Counted from the first letter of the stretch, positions 23,654 to 32,655 are shown. The stretch is DNA of 33,524 nucleotides from an uncultured Spirochaetaceae bacterium (GCA_944389115.1 CALXLE010000144.1:1-33524), one strand, 5' to 3'. Notes: generated by a model not told the origin, from the letters alone. Numbers and translations are program-made.

Positions 23654-23683
23654 GATATACACCCCACGGGGGTGTGGTGTCAA
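23654..23683 (-). promoter_or_regulatory. copA promoter with CsoR-type operator
   Basis: On the minus strand a perfect TTGACA (23678-23683) and TATATC (23654-23659) are 18 bases apart. The spacer contains the G/C-tract inverted repeat ACACCCCCGTGGGGTGT (23675-23659), which matches the form of known CsoR operators. The copA ATG lies six bases beyond the -10 box. Confidence 0.7.
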
Positions 23684-23692
23684 GGTATGATA

Positions 23693-24109
23693 TCAGGATA
23701 CAGCCTTCTTCTCTGCTATCGATCCACGGAATGCATTGAGATGGAACCGGCCAAGCGCGGAAACATCGTCAAGGCTTCCGTCGAGAGGAATCCATGCGGA
23801 ATTCCTTCCGGCCTTCACCGACGGTGATACGCGAACAGAGTAGACGGAATAATCGATGCCATCCCCCGCAGTACTCCAGAAAAGCGCAGCTTTCGCCTTA
23901 TTATCCAGAACACCTGTACACTCAAACCCGGCACGCATCGCGGCATCAAGAAGATTCTCGCCCGGTTCTGCTGCAACGGATGGAACAGAATAGTATCCGG
24001 GAGGGAAGAATGGGTTATTACCCTCCGAGAGCGATAGAAGGACATACCTGTTGCCATTCCTCTCTGTCCAGAAAAGACATCCTGCCAGTCTCATCGGATT
24101 TTCTTCCAT
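23693..24109 (-). CDS. Degenerate Nudix-like protein
   Basis: This 138-residue protein has the layout of a Nudix domain: LAGCLFWTERNGNRYVLLSLSE, then FPPGYYSVPSVAAEPGENLLDAAMRAGFECTGV at the place of the Nudix box. The catalytic glutamates of the consensus are largely missing (RAGFECTGV in place of REUxEExGU), so it is probably not an active hydrolase, or the match is only to the fold. The start is fixed by AAGGAG seven bases upstream of MEENPM; a longer frame to 24211 has no such site. It lies upstream of copA on the same strand but before the copA promoter. Confidence 0.5.
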   Translation of the reverse strand: MEENPMRLAGCLFWTERNGNRYVLLSLSEGNNPFFPPGYYSVPSVAAEPGENLLDAAMRAGFECTGVLDNKAKAALFWSTAGDGIDYSVYSVRVSPSVKAGRNSAWIPLDGSLDDVSALGRFHLNAFRGSIAEKKAVS

Positions 24110-24192
24110 AATTTTTCTCCTTTTACAATTTAAAGATAATGCAGGTATATAGTCCTGTGGGTGCAGATAGTCTGCAGAAAGATGGAGTATTC

Positions 24193-24222
24193 TTGCAGAA
24201 GATATGAACATGAGGCTAGAAT
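24193..24222 (+). promoter_or_regulatory. Promoter of the YfcE-type gene, leaderless
   Basis: TTGCAG (24193-24198) and TAGAAT (24217-24222) are 18 bases apart, and the ATG follows the -10 box after six bases. No Shine-Dalgarno is present. Confidence 0.55.
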
Positions 24223-24228
24223 CACGGC

Positions 24229-24768
24229 ATGAGATTTCTTATTGCTTCAGATATACACGGAGCAGCTGAGCCAGCTGCGGAAATCAGCAGGATATACAGG
24301 GAAGGAAGCTTCGATAGGCTTCTGCTTCTTGGAGACCTTCTCTATCATGGGCCGAGAAACGAACTGCCCGAAAGCTATGCGCCGAAGAAGGTGATCGGCA
24401 TTCTCTCAGAGCTTTCTGATTCCATAATGGCTGTAAGAGGCAACTGCGAGGCGGAGGTCGACCAAATGGTACTGCCCTTCCCTGTTCTCTCCGAAAGCGC
24501 CCTTGTCTTCGCTGATGGGCTCTCTATATTCCTTACCCACGGGCATGTCTGGACAGAGGAGAAGCATCCCGGCGGGATAGATGCATTCTTCTCAGGACAC
24601 ACGCATATACCTGTTTTAAAGAAGGAGAATGGCCTGATTATCCTGAATCCCGGATCAACATCAATACCGAAAGGTGGATTCGATCCTTCATATGCTGTCT
24701 ATGATGACGGGGATATAGACGTCATCTCCCTCAGGACGGGAGAGCGGATGATGCATCTGGGAAGATAA
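24229..24768 (+). CDS. yfcE: YfcE/MJ0936-type metallophosphodiesterase
   Basis: The 179-residue enzyme shows every metal-binding motif of the calcineurin-like YfcE family: SDIHGA, LLGDLLYHGPRN, VRGNCEAEVD, LTHGHVW, FSGHTHIP and NPGSTSIPK. The GPRN segment is typical of E. coli YfcE (about 184 residues). These enzymes hydrolyse phosphodiester bonds with manganese. The 3' end overlaps the histidine kinase gene on the other strand by 38 bases. Confidence 0.88.
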   Translation: MRFLIASDIHGAAEPAAEISRIYREGSFDRLLLLGDLLYHGPRNELPESYAPKKVIGILSELSDSIMAVRGNCEAEVDQMVLPFPVLSESALVFADGLSIFLTHGHVWTEEKHPGGIDAFFSGHTHIPVLKKENGLIILNPGSTSIPKGGFDPSYAVYDDGDIDVISLRTGERMMHLGR

Positions 24769-26242
24769 GGGAAACGTATACATATCCTCCCTTCTCCCCT
24801 ATTGTGATACTGCCTCCGTGCAGATCCATTATCTGATAGACAATCGGAAGCCCCATCCCGGAACCGCCTTCCGTACGGGAGTCGTCCCCTCTCGCCCAAG
24901 GCTCGAAGAACTGAGGCAGCGGCTTTGGAAGAGATCCATGGTTTCTGACCTCGATAACACCATTGCCTAAACCTCTGTAGAGCTTTACGAAAGGACTTTC
25001 CGCAGGGTCGCCATACTCTTTGGCATTCTCCACAATCTCCTTCATTGCCCTCCATAGAAGCTGGGGATCGGCATCGAGCTCAGCATCGCCATCGACTGTA
25101 CATCCTTCAATGATATCCCCAGGGAATGCAGCAGGCAGTGACATGTGCTCCTTTCTGGCCTCGGCATCGGGTGATAGGAGATATGAATAGTACCTTACCG
25201 ATGATATCCTCGCCGCAAGGGTACCGACCTCTGTCTTCAGCTTATCCAGGAATTCCTGATCCACGGGGAATATACCATCAATCGCTCCATCCACAAGGAG
25301 CTGTATCGAGGCAAGAGGCGTGTTAAGATCATGCGAGATATTCCTTATCCACTCCTTTCTGGATTGCTGATGCCGCTTGAGATCCATAGCCAGCGTCTCA
25401 ATCGATGAGGCAATCTCGGACATCTCTACCGTATTCTGCCTTGGTAGCCTGATATCAAAATCACCAGCGGAAAGCTTCTGCAGCGCCATCTGGATGTCAC
25501 GGACTCCACGCTCAGTCCTCTTTGAATATAGCGCTGCAAGCAACAGCGCAATCAGGAAGGAAAGAGGGAGGGAGATTATGAACACGACAATTATCTCACG
25601 AAGAGCGAATGCTGTAGGAGCATACAGGCTGAGCTTATATACAAGGACATCGATATATCCCTGAGGCTCTCCATTGAATGAAATCATTATCGTTCCAGCG
25701 ATATCCTGATCTGTAAGAACAGCTGGAAGGCTTACCCTGAATGAAGGCTGTGTCCTGGCAGTTATCGGACGGAAGTCTATGCTCTGGACAAATGGGAGCT
25801 CTCCGGAGGCTGCTATTGCCAGCTCATAGCGGGCAGGGGCTATCCTGACCTCCTTATAGTCTATTTTCTTCTGGTAGAATGCTGACATCCTTCCAGACGT
25901 TATCCTCGGGGAATCCGCCTCACGCGGGCTCGGAACCTCCTCTCCATCGGGAGAGAAACCCAGAGATGCAACGAAATCACCATCACCATTCCTGAGTATG
26001 AGACCAGATACCCTCTCAGATGAGCTATCAGCAATCATGCTTATGACCGCATCATTATCGGCAGAGCCTATGCGCTGGATAGCCCGGCGCACCGAAGAGG
26101 CGAACTCCTCGAATACCTCTCGTTTCCAGTTCTCCGCAAGAAAGCGGTAATTCCCCACGAAGACCATAGCTATCTGTACCATGACAAGTACGAAGATAAT
26201 CAAAGCTATGGAGAGAAACATCCGGAAGAATTGATGGCGCAC
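24731..26242 (-). CDS. Membrane sensor histidine kinase
   Basis: The 503-residue protein has a transmembrane helix at about residues 10-30, an extracytoplasmic sensor region to about 215, a second helix at about 216-238, a HAMP linker, a HisKA domain with the phosphorylated His304 in NISHDLNTPLASI, and a HATPase domain with the N box (EIVENAKEYG) and G box (EGGSGMGLPIV). It senses an unknown external signal and phosphorylates the response regulator encoded six bases upstream. The start is GTG (MRHQFF) with AAGGG about ten bases before it; an ATG seven codons later is possible. Confidence 0.9.
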   Translation of the reverse strand: MRHQFFRMFLSIALIIFVLVMVQIAMVFVGNYRFLAENWKREVFEEFASSVRRAIQRIGSADNDAVISMIADSSSERVSGLILRNGDGDFVASLGFSPDGEEVPSPREADSPRITSGRMSAFYQKKIDYKEVRIAPARYELAIAASGELPFVQSIDFRPITARTQPSFRVSLPAVLTDQDIAGTIMISFNGEPQGYIDVLVYKLSLYAPTAFALREIIVVFIISLPLSFLIALLLAALYSKRTERGVRDIQMALQKLSAGDFDIRLPRQNTVEMSEIASSIETLAMDLKRHQQSRKEWIRNISHDLNTPLASIQLLVDGAIDGIFPVDQEFLDKLKTEVGTLAARISSVRYYSYLLSPDAEARKEHMSLPAAFPGDIIEGCTVDGDAELDADPQLLWRAMKEIVENAKEYGDPAESPFVKLYRGLGNGVIEVRNHGSLPKPLPQFFEPWARGDDSRTEGGSGMGLPIVYQIMDLHGGSITIGEKGGYVYVSLIFPDASSALPS

Positions 26243-26248
26243 TTTCGA

Positions 26249-26944
26249 TCAGCCCTTTTTCCCAGAGAACCTGTAGCCGTATCCACGGACTGTATCTATC
26301 CATGTTCCGGGCTTCAGCTTTGCCCTTATGTTCTTTATATGGGTATCCACGACGCGTTCATAGCTCTCGAAGCTGTAATCAAAGCACTCCTCAAGGATCT
26401 GAGCCCTTGTTATGAGATTCGGAGCATTCGTTGCAAGGCAGAATACGATTCTCCATTCCGCAGCTGTCAGCGATACCGGGCTTCCATTGATTGTAAGCAC
26501 GTGTTCATTATCATCGATCACAAGCGAATTGCCATCGGGATCGGAGTATGAGTATACATGGCCTGAGACAGTGCCTGATTCATCAAGCCTGCGGAACAGT
26601 GCCTGAATCCTGAGCACAAGCTCTTTCGGACTGAATGGCTTCGTGATGTAATCATCAGCACCCAGTTCGAATCCAAGAATCCTATCGGACTCATCGACAC
26701 GTGCAGTAAGGAATATCACAGGGAGAGAAGGATACTTTGCCTTCATCTCCTTTACAAATGAGAACCCGTCTCCATCTGGGAGCATGACATCTTCGACAAG
26801 CAGATCAGGCACTGCTTCTGAGAAAGCAGTCCTCGCCTCTTCCAGGGACTTAAAACCCTTTGCATCATATCCGGAGAGGGACAGATACTGGACAACGCCC
26901 TGGCAGATCACTTCATGATCCTCGACAATGTATATCAATTTCAT
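26249..26944 (-). CDS. OmpR/PhoB-family response regulator
   Basis: This 231-residue regulator has a receiver domain with acidic pocket Glu8-Asp9, phosphoacceptor Asp52 (LLVEDVMLPDGDGF), a threonine in FLTARVDE and the lysine in YITKPFSPKEL. A winged-helix DNA-binding domain covers about 130-228 (LTAAEWRIVFCLATNAPNLITRAQILEECF and RVVDTHIKNIRAKL). It pairs with the downstream kinase. Winged-helix regulators of this family bind direct repeats with an 11-base period, like the array before pit, but no link is shown. A TTGAAA-17-GAAACT promoter would start transcription almost at the ATG; no Shine-Dalgarno is seen. Confidence 0.9.
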   Translation of the reverse strand: MKLIYIVEDHEVICQGVVQYLSLSGYDAKGFKSLEEARTAFSEAVPDLLVEDVMLPDGDGFSFVKEMKAKYPSLPVIFLTARVDESDRILGFELGADDYITKPFSPKELVLRIQALFRRLDESGTVSGHVYSYSDPDGNSLVIDDNEHVLTINGSPVSLTAAEWRIVFCLATNAPNLITRAQILEECFDYSFESYERVVDTHIKNIRAKLKPGTWIDTVRGYGYRFSGKKG

Positions 26945-27060
26945 ACAACGGAAGTTTCCCGGAAGGCAAAGCCAATTTCAATAGATAGCCCCTAAACTTC
27001 ACAGAAAGAACAGACATCCGCGATATATCACAAACCTCCTGAATGGATTATCATCAGAGC

Positions 27061-27405
27061 ATGGCCGGACCAAAGCTTCCAGACTTCATAATATTCCTGA
27101 TCTATGGTGGGGCGATAGCTCTGTCAGCGATAGCCGCAGCGGGAAGCGGAGGGGATATCCTTGAGGTCAGCGCTGATGGACATGAGTACGCATTCTCACT
27201 CTCAGAGGATGGCTTCCATAGCTTTGACGGTCCTCTCGGAGAAACGGTGATAGAGATCAGGGATGGGAAAGCGAGGGTTGTCTCCTCCCCCTGTCCTAAT
27301 GGGATATGCATCAAGGCAGGATGGTCCGATACCCTCTGTTGCCTGCCAAACAGAGTAATAGCAATAAGCTCATCAGAAGGAGAAGCCGATGCGATATCGG
27401 GATAG
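27061..27405 (+). CDS. NusG domain II-containing protein
   Basis: This 114-residue protein has one N-terminal membrane helix (FIIFLIYGGAIALSAIAAAG) and an extracytoplasmic NusG-II-like domain with the conserved SPCPNGICIKAGW and CCLPNRVI cysteine segments. It is the usual partner of Gx-family membrane proteins, whose gene follows with a 17-base overlap. Function is unknown; the pair is often found near redox and flavin genes. The start at 27061 is preferred because TATCAT lies six bases before it; an upstream ATG at 27043 would add six residues and also lacks a ribosome binding site. Confidence 0.7.
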   Translation: MAGPKLPDFIIFLIYGGAIALSAIAAAGSGGDILEVSADGHEYAFSLSEDGFHSFDGPLGETVIEIRDGKARVVSSPCPNGICIKAGWSDTLCCLPNRVIAISSSEGEADAISG

Positions 27406-28435
27406 AATAGCATACCTCGGGGCGTTATCCCTCTTTCTTTCCGCTATAGAGCTTCTCATCCCAAGGGTCGTGCCGTTCTTCAGAATCGGTCTTGCGAATA
27501 TCCCGGTCATGGCTGCACTCAGCCTGCCTATCAATGAGTTCTCCATTCTTCTGCTGGTAAAGGCAATCGGAACATCATATATCTCCGGTACGCTTTTCTC
27601 CCCTTTCTTTCTTATGTCCCTCACCCAGACAGTGCTTGCTGGATTTACGATGTTCTTCCTGAAAAGGTGCTCTGAAAGAATCTCGGTCTATTCCATATCC
27701 GCGGCAGGTGCTCTTGTCTCTGATGCGGCACAGATCGGTATAGCCTCACTGTATGCAGGAAAGGGTGCACTGTCCCTTCTCCCCATCATGCTTATACTGT
27801 CCCTCCCTGCTTCCATACTGACAGCAGCAGTATCAAAGAGGATCGAGATCCCTGAGATATCCTATCAAATGGAAATCAATGGAGAAGAAAAACGCAGCAG
27901 CAGGACAGCGATCCTTGCCTTCATCCTGTCTGCTCTGGCACTGATCCCAATCGGAAATCCAGCAATAGCAGCGGCAGCAGCGGTTTCATGCATCATATTC
28001 CAGCGAGCCACCGGCAGAAGAATCAGGATAATGCCGCATATAGTGCTGTTCATATTCATCATGATATCCTCCATCCTCACCCCATCCGGAAAGGTCCTCT
28101 TCAGGATTCTCTCATTCCCCATCACTGACGGTGCTGTGCAGGCTGCGATGCTTAAAAGCTTCAAACTGTCTGCCTCAATAGCGCTCTCACAGGGGTTCTC
28201 AAGGGCCATTGCACCCCAGAGCGGTTTCCTCGGACAGGTACTATCGATCTTCAGCGCACTTCTGGCATCCTTTCATGAACAGAAAGGATCCCTTGCAGAG
28301 AAAGTACAGAGAACTCTTGCATCCGACATGCACAAAAATAGCCACATCTCATCAAATAATATTTCTGCATTCACATTAATAGCCATAACTGTTCTTTTAA
28401 TTTTATTTTCAATATCGGACTATCTCTTTTTATGA
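27389..28435 (+). CDS. Gx transporter family membrane protein (Hpre_diP_synt_I family)
   Basis: The first 170 residues match the Gx family: LGALSLFLSAIELLIPR, FFRIGLANIPVMAALSL, LLVKAIGTSYISGTLFSPFF and SDAAQIGIASLY. Members were once annotated as heptaprenyl diphosphate synthase component I and are now regarded as membrane transport components. The second half adds hydrophobic helices beyond the usual length of about 170-200 residues (348 here), with the stretch GFSRAIAPQSGFLGQVL that recalls energy-coupling transporter membrane subunits. A fusion of two membrane components is possible. The start has AGGAG six bases upstream inside the NusG-II gene. Confidence 0.7.
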   Translation: MRYRDRIAYLGALSLFLSAIELLIPRVVPFFRIGLANIPVMAALSLPINEFSILLLVKAIGTSYISGTLFSPFFLMSLTQTVLAGFTMFFLKRCSERISVYSISAAGALVSDAAQIGIASLYAGKGALSLLPIMLILSLPASILTAAVSKRIEIPEISYQMEINGEEKRSSRTAILAFILSALALIPIGNPAIAAAAAVSCIIFQRATGRRIRIMPHIVLFIFIMISSILTPSGKVLFRILSFPITDGAVQAAMLKSFKLSASIALSQGFSRAIAPQSGFLGQVLSIFSALLASFHEQKGSLAEKVQRTLASDMHKNSHISSNNISAFTLIAITVLLILFSISDYLFL

Positions 28436-28454
28436 CCTGATTATATAATATATA

Positions 28455-28484
28455 TTGACACTGTTGCCTGATTCTATGTATATA
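28455..28484 (+). promoter_or_regulatory. Promoter of adhE
   Basis: A perfect TTGACA (28455-28460) and TATATA (28479-28484) are 18 bases apart in an AT-rich region. GGAG follows seven bases before the adhE ATG. I see no Rex-type operator. Confidence 0.6.
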
Positions 28485-28511
28485 AATTTATCGATATATA
28501 AGGAGTAAAAT

Positions 28512-31172
28512 ATGGCAGAAGTCAATGAACTCTTCCCTGGCCAGCTCGAGCTTCAGGAAATGATCGAGAGAGTCAAGCGCGCACAGCTCGTATATGCGAA
28601 CTATCCGCAGGAAAAGGTCGATGAGATCTTCCGTGCAGCGGCAATCGCGGCAAACAACGCAAGAATCTCTCTTGCGCAGGATGCTGTTGCTGAGACCGGC
28701 ATGGGAATCATCGAGGACAAGGTAATAAAGAATCACTTCGCTGCTGAATATATCTTCCACAAATACAAGGATGATAAAACCTGCGGCATCATCGAGGATG
28801 ATATGGGCTTCGGAATCAAGAAGATCGCAGAGCCAAAGGGTGTTATCTGCGGAATCATCCCGACAACAAACCCTACATCCACAGCTATCTTCAAGTCGCT
28901 CATAGCACTCAAGACAAGGAATGCAATCATCTTCTCACCGCATCCGAGAGCAAAGAAGTGCACATGCGATGCTGCACGTATCGTTCTTGAGGCTGCAGTG
29001 AAAGCAGGCGCTCCTGAGGATATCATCGCATTCATCGAAGAGCCTACGATGGAGAAGACAGATTATCTGATGAAGCATCCTCTCGTGAATCTCATCCTTG
29101 CTACAGGCGGTCCTGGAATGGTCAAGTCTGCCTATTCATCGGGCAAGCCTGCAATCGGCGTAGGCGCTGGAAACACACCAGCCCTCCTGGACAAGAACTG
29201 CAACATCAAGATGGCAGTTGCCTCAATCCTTATGTCAAAGACATTCGATAATGGTGTTGTCTGTGCTTCCGAGCAGGCCGTTGTCGTACACAAGGACATC
29301 TACAATGAGGTAAAGAAGGAATTCAAGGAGCAGGGAGCTCACTTCCTCACAAAGGAAGAGCTTGCGCTTCTCGAGCCAATCATCCTTGATCCAAAGAGGG
29401 GCTCTGTAAACCCGAAGATCGTAGGACAGCCTGCTGTGAAGATCGCAGAGATTGCAGGATTCACAGTTCCATCAACAACAAAGGTCCTCATCGGTGAGGT
29501 CAAGAGAATCGAGATGGACGAGCCATTCGCACATGAGAAGCTCTCCCCTGTCCTTGGAATGTATTCCTGCGACAACTTCGGCGAAGGCGCTGCAATGGCT
29601 GCGAAGCTCATCGCACTCGGCGGTTTCGGCCATACATCCGTTCTCTACTGTGATGAGAAGGAGCAGGATAAGATCAACACATACGGCAAGACAGTTAAGA
29701 CAAGCCGTGTTCTTATCAATATGCCTGCATCCCAGGGCGCTATTGGTGACATCTACAACTTCCGTCTTGAGCCATCTCTCACGCTCGGATGTGGAAGCTG
29801 GGGAAACAACTCTATATCAGAGAATGTAGGCCCGAAGCATCTTTTGAACATCAAGACAGTAGCGGAAAGGAGGGAAAACATGCTCTGGTTCAAGCTTCCA
29901 CCGAAGATTTACTTCAAGTACGGTTCTCTGCCAGTTGCTCTTCAGGAGCTTGAGACAAAGAAGAGAGCATTCATCGTAACAGACAGCTTCCTCTTCTCCT
30001 CCGGTATGATTGACCGCATCACAGAGACCCTGCAGAAGATTGGCGTTGAGACTGAGGTGTTCCATCAGGTTAAGCCGGATCCGACACTCGGTACCATCAA
30101 CACAGCTATGGAGCTTGTCAATGCATACAAGCCAGATGTCATCATCGCAGTCGGCGGTGGCTCTCCGATGGATGCTGCAAAGATCATATGGCTTCTCTAT
30201 GAGCACCCGGAAGTAAAGTTCGAGGGTCTTGCTCTCAGATTCATGGATATCAGGAAGAGGATCTACTCATTCCCAGACATGGGCAAGAAGGCAGAACTCG
30301 TATGTATCCCAACAACATCCGGAACAGGTTCAGAGGTCACTCCGTTCGCAATCATCACAGACGAGAACACAGGAATGAAGTGGGCTATCGCAGACTATGC
30401 GCTTACCCCGACCATGGCAATCGTCGACAGCGAGCTTGCAATGGGACAGCCAAAGGGACTTACAGCTTCCTGCGGTATCGATGTACTCACTCATGCGCTT
30501 GAGGCTCTTGTCTCATCAATGAGTACGGATTTCACTAATCCTCTGGCTCTCGAGGCTGCAAGAATCGTATTCAAGTATCTGCCACAGGCCTATGCCGATG
30601 GAACTAACAAGAAAGCAAGGGAGAAGATGCACGATGCATCCACAATGGCTGGTATGGCATTCTCCAATGCATTCCTCGGTCTCTGCCACTCAATGGCTCA
30701 TAAGCTCGGTGCTGCATTCCACGTACCACATGGAATGGCAAATGCTCTGCTTCTTACGAACATCATCCGCTTCAATGCGAATGACAATCCTACAAAGCAG
30801 GCATCCTTCCCGCAGTACGAGTATCCTTCTGTAATCTCTAGGTATGCTCGTGCAGCCGACTACATCTCCATGGCTCTCAACGATACGAAGAATACCGATT
30901 ACATCGCAACCACTCCGAAGATGAGCATGGAAGATAAGGTACAGGCTCTTATCGATGGCATCGAGAAGCTCAAGAAGGAGCTGAATATCCCAGCATCGAT
31001 CAAGGACTGGGGCGTTGATGAGAATGAGTTCCTGGCTCAGGTCGATGAGCTTTCGGTGAAGGCATTCGACGATCAGTGCACAGGTTCCAACCCGCGCTAT
31101 CCGCTGATCAGCCAGATCAAGCAGCTCTATCTCGACTCCTTCTACGGAAGAGCTTGGACAGAAGAGAAATAA
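28512..31172 (+). CDS. adhE: Bifunctional acetaldehyde-CoA/alcohol dehydrogenase AdhE
   Basis: The 886-residue enzyme contains an N-terminal CoA-acylating aldehyde dehydrogenase with catalytic Cys251 (FDNGVVCASEQ) and a C-terminal iron-type alcohol dehydrogenase (from about 450) with the NAD loop VGGGSPMDAAK and the iron ligands around LCHSMAHKLGAAFHVPHGMANALLL. It reduces acetyl-CoA to ethanol in two NADH-dependent steps and forms spirosomes in other bacteria. The gene is single, with its own promoter and terminator. Its codons end strongly in C or G, unlike its neighbours, as expected for very high expression in a fermenting cell. Confidence 0.97.
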   Translation: MAEVNELFPGQLELQEMIERVKRAQLVYANYPQEKVDEIFRAAAIAANNARISLAQDAVAETGMGIIEDKVIKNHFAAEYIFHKYKDDKTCGIIEDDMGFGIKKIAEPKGVICGIIPTTNPTSTAIFKSLIALKTRNAIIFSPHPRAKKCTCDAARIVLEAAVKAGAPEDIIAFIEEPTMEKTDYLMKHPLVNLILATGGPGMVKSAYSSGKPAIGVGAGNTPALLDKNCNIKMAVASILMSKTFDNGVVCASEQAVVVHKDIYNEVKKEFKEQGAHFLTKEELALLEPIILDPKRGSVNPKIVGQPAVKIAEIAGFTVPSTTKVLIGEVKRIEMDEPFAHEKLSPVLGMYSCDNFGEGAAMAAKLIALGGFGHTSVLYCDEKEQDKINTYGKTVKTSRVLINMPASQGAIGDIYNFRLEPSLTLGCGSWGNNSISENVGPKHLLNIKTVAERRENMLWFKLPPKIYFKYGSLPVALQELETKKRAFIVTDSFLFSSGMIDRITETLQKIGVETEVFHQVKPDPTLGTINTAMELVNAYKPDVIIAVGGGSPMDAAKIIWLLYEHPEVKFEGLALRFMDIRKRIYSFPDMGKKAELVCIPTTSGTGSEVTPFAIITDENTGMKWAIADYALTPTMAIVDSELAMGQPKGLTASCGIDVLTHALEALVSSMSTDFTNPLALEAARIVFKYLPQAYADGTNKKAREKMHDASTMAGMAFSNAFLGLCHSMAHKLGAAFHVPHGMANALLLTNIIRFNANDNPTKQASFPQYEYPSVISRYARAADYISMALNDTKNTDYIATTPKMSMEDKVQALIDGIEKLKKELNIPASIKDWGVDENEFLAQVDELSVKAFDDQCTGSNPRYPLISQIKQLYLDSFYGRAWTEEK

Positions 31173-31190
31173 TCAGCTTGCTGATTGGAT

Positions 31191-31223
31191 ATCCTGCGTC
31201 AGAGATGGCGCAGGATTTCTTTT
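31191..31223 (+). terminator. Intrinsic terminator of adhE
   Basis: ATCCTGCG (31191-31198) and CGCAGGAT (31209-31216) form a perfect eight-pair stem followed by TTCTTTT, 19 bases after the stop. Confidence 0.88.
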
Positions 31224-31239
31224 GTTCCAACCAAATCGG

Positions 31240-32556
31240 TCAGTGCTGCCGGGTCTTATGAAGATAGCGGAGAATATAGACAATGAGCATGAAGATCCAT
31301 GCGAATATCTCTGCATAGGCTATCACCATATTACCGAATACATCCCTGAATATATATGAACATGCAATCCTGACAATAAGGGATACCACTCCGAGTATAC
31401 CGGAGAAAAGCATATCCCCAATTCCCTCGATATACCCCCTTATAGCAGTACTGAGGCCAAACACGATATAGAAGGCCGCAACCCTATTGAAGAAGGCGCC
31501 TCCGATTGCCGTAGTCTCAGGGGTAAGCCCGAAAAGAGAGATCAGAGGCTCCCCTGCCACAAATACAAGCATGGTCAATATCAGAGAGACAGCCGTCATC
31601 ATTATAAGCCCTGAATGTATAGCGCTCCGGGCTCTGTCATTCTTTCCTGCTCCTATATTCTGGGCAACAACGGTCGCTATGCCGGATCCAAGATTGATGA
31701 TAGGAAGAAGTATTACAGTATCGATACGATAAGCCGTTGTGATTGCAGCGACCGTTGCAGCCCCGAATCCATTCATGAACTGCTGAAGGATCACACTGCC
31801 GATTGAGGTTGCTCCGGACTGGATTGCAGTGGGCATACCGAATGAAAGACCTTCATGGACAGATCTTCCATGGATAGAGGAAAGTGAGACCATGAACCTC
31901 AGCTCCGGATACCTGATCCATGCATAGAATACAATGAACAGGGTCATTGCCGCCTGTGCAATTACAGTTGCGGCAGCAGCGCCTGTAGCACCCCACCCCA
32001 TACCTGCGACAAAGACAAGATCGAGGATGACATTCGATACGGAAGAGACAAGGATTGCCATGAACGGAGCTCTGCTGTTGCCTATACCGCGAAGGACAGC
32101 AGAGAATACATTGTAGACAGCAAGGAACGGAACTCCGGCAAGGACTATCCCCAGATAGCCCGAAGCGCTCGGAAGTATCCTGGCTGGCGTATCCATGATA
32201 GTCAGAATCCTGTCCGTGAATGCTATCCCAACCAATGCGATTGCCAGAAATACAATACCGAGTAGAAGCGAATAGGAAGAGAGCGTAGACCTTATCCTGT
32301 CTTTCTCCCCTCTGCCATACTGCTGCGCTGTGAGAACAGAGACACCTGCTGTGAATCCTGTAAGCACTGTTACGAAGAGATTGTATATGGATGTAGTCGC
32401 ACCGATTCCTGCCAAAGCAGCTTCCCCGTTCACATTGCCAACAATGAAGGCATCAACCCAATTGAACAGCTGCTGGAACAGACCACTGAGAACAAGTGGA
32501 AGTGTGAATCCAATAAGCGCCTTCGCAACGCTTCCCTCAGTAAGTCGGCTCTCCAT
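31240..32556 (-). CDS. MATE-family efflux transporter
   Basis: The 438-residue protein has twelve hydrophobic helices in two related halves, with the MATE-like segments LPLVLSGLFQQLFNWVDAFIVGN near the N-terminus and GMPTAIQSGATSIGSVILQQFMNGFG at the start of the second half. It is predicted to export organic cations using an ion gradient. The start is MESRLTEG, with GGAGG four bases upstream. It is divergent from a second MATE gene; the shared region carries a palindrome. Confidence 0.88.
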   Translation of the reverse strand: MESRLTEGSVAKALIGFTLPLVLSGLFQQLFNWVDAFIVGNVNGEAALAGIGATTSIYNLFVTVLTGFTAGVSVLTAQQYGRGEKDRIRSTLSSYSLLLGIVFLAIALVGIAFTDRILTIMDTPARILPSASGYLGIVLAGVPFLAVYNVFSAVLRGIGNSRAPFMAILVSSVSNVILDLVFVAGMGWGATGAAAATVIAQAAMTLFIVFYAWIRYPELRFMVSLSSIHGRSVHEGLSFGMPTAIQSGATSIGSVILQQFMNGFGAATVAAITTAYRIDTVILLPIINLGSGIATVVAQNIGAGKNDRARSAIHSGLIMMTAVSLILTMLVFVAGEPLISLFGLTPETTAIGGAFFNRVAAFYIVFGLSTAIRGYIEGIGDMLFSGILGVVSLIVRIACSYIFRDVFGNMVIAYAEIFAWIFMLIVYILRYLHKTRQH

Positions 32557-32596
32557 ACATCCTCCAGAGGACAATGTAGCACCCGCTGAGAGTTTT

Positions 32597-32608
32597 TTGC
32601 AATTGCAA
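32597..32608. promoter_or_regulatory. Palindrome between divergent MATE genes
   Basis: TTGCAATTGCAA is a perfect 12-bp palindrome placed between the two start codons. On the minus strand its second half could be the -35 of a promoter with TACATT 18 bases on. It resembles a repressor site (MarR-like in size and symmetry). Confidence 0.4.
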
Positions 32609-32655
32609 CTTCCATCGCGAAGTGATTTGGAGCAGAATCAGTAAAGGAATACATG

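Noticed and set aside
17616..26944. Assigning the OmpR-type pair as PhoR-PhoP
   Set aside because: The pair is 7 kb from the Pho-box-like array, not beside phosphate genes, and the kinase has no specific PhoR feature that I can see; left as an untested link.
28436..28511. Rex or other redox operator upstream of adhE
   Set aside because: No TTGTGAAN-type inverted repeat is present, only an AT-rich promoter.
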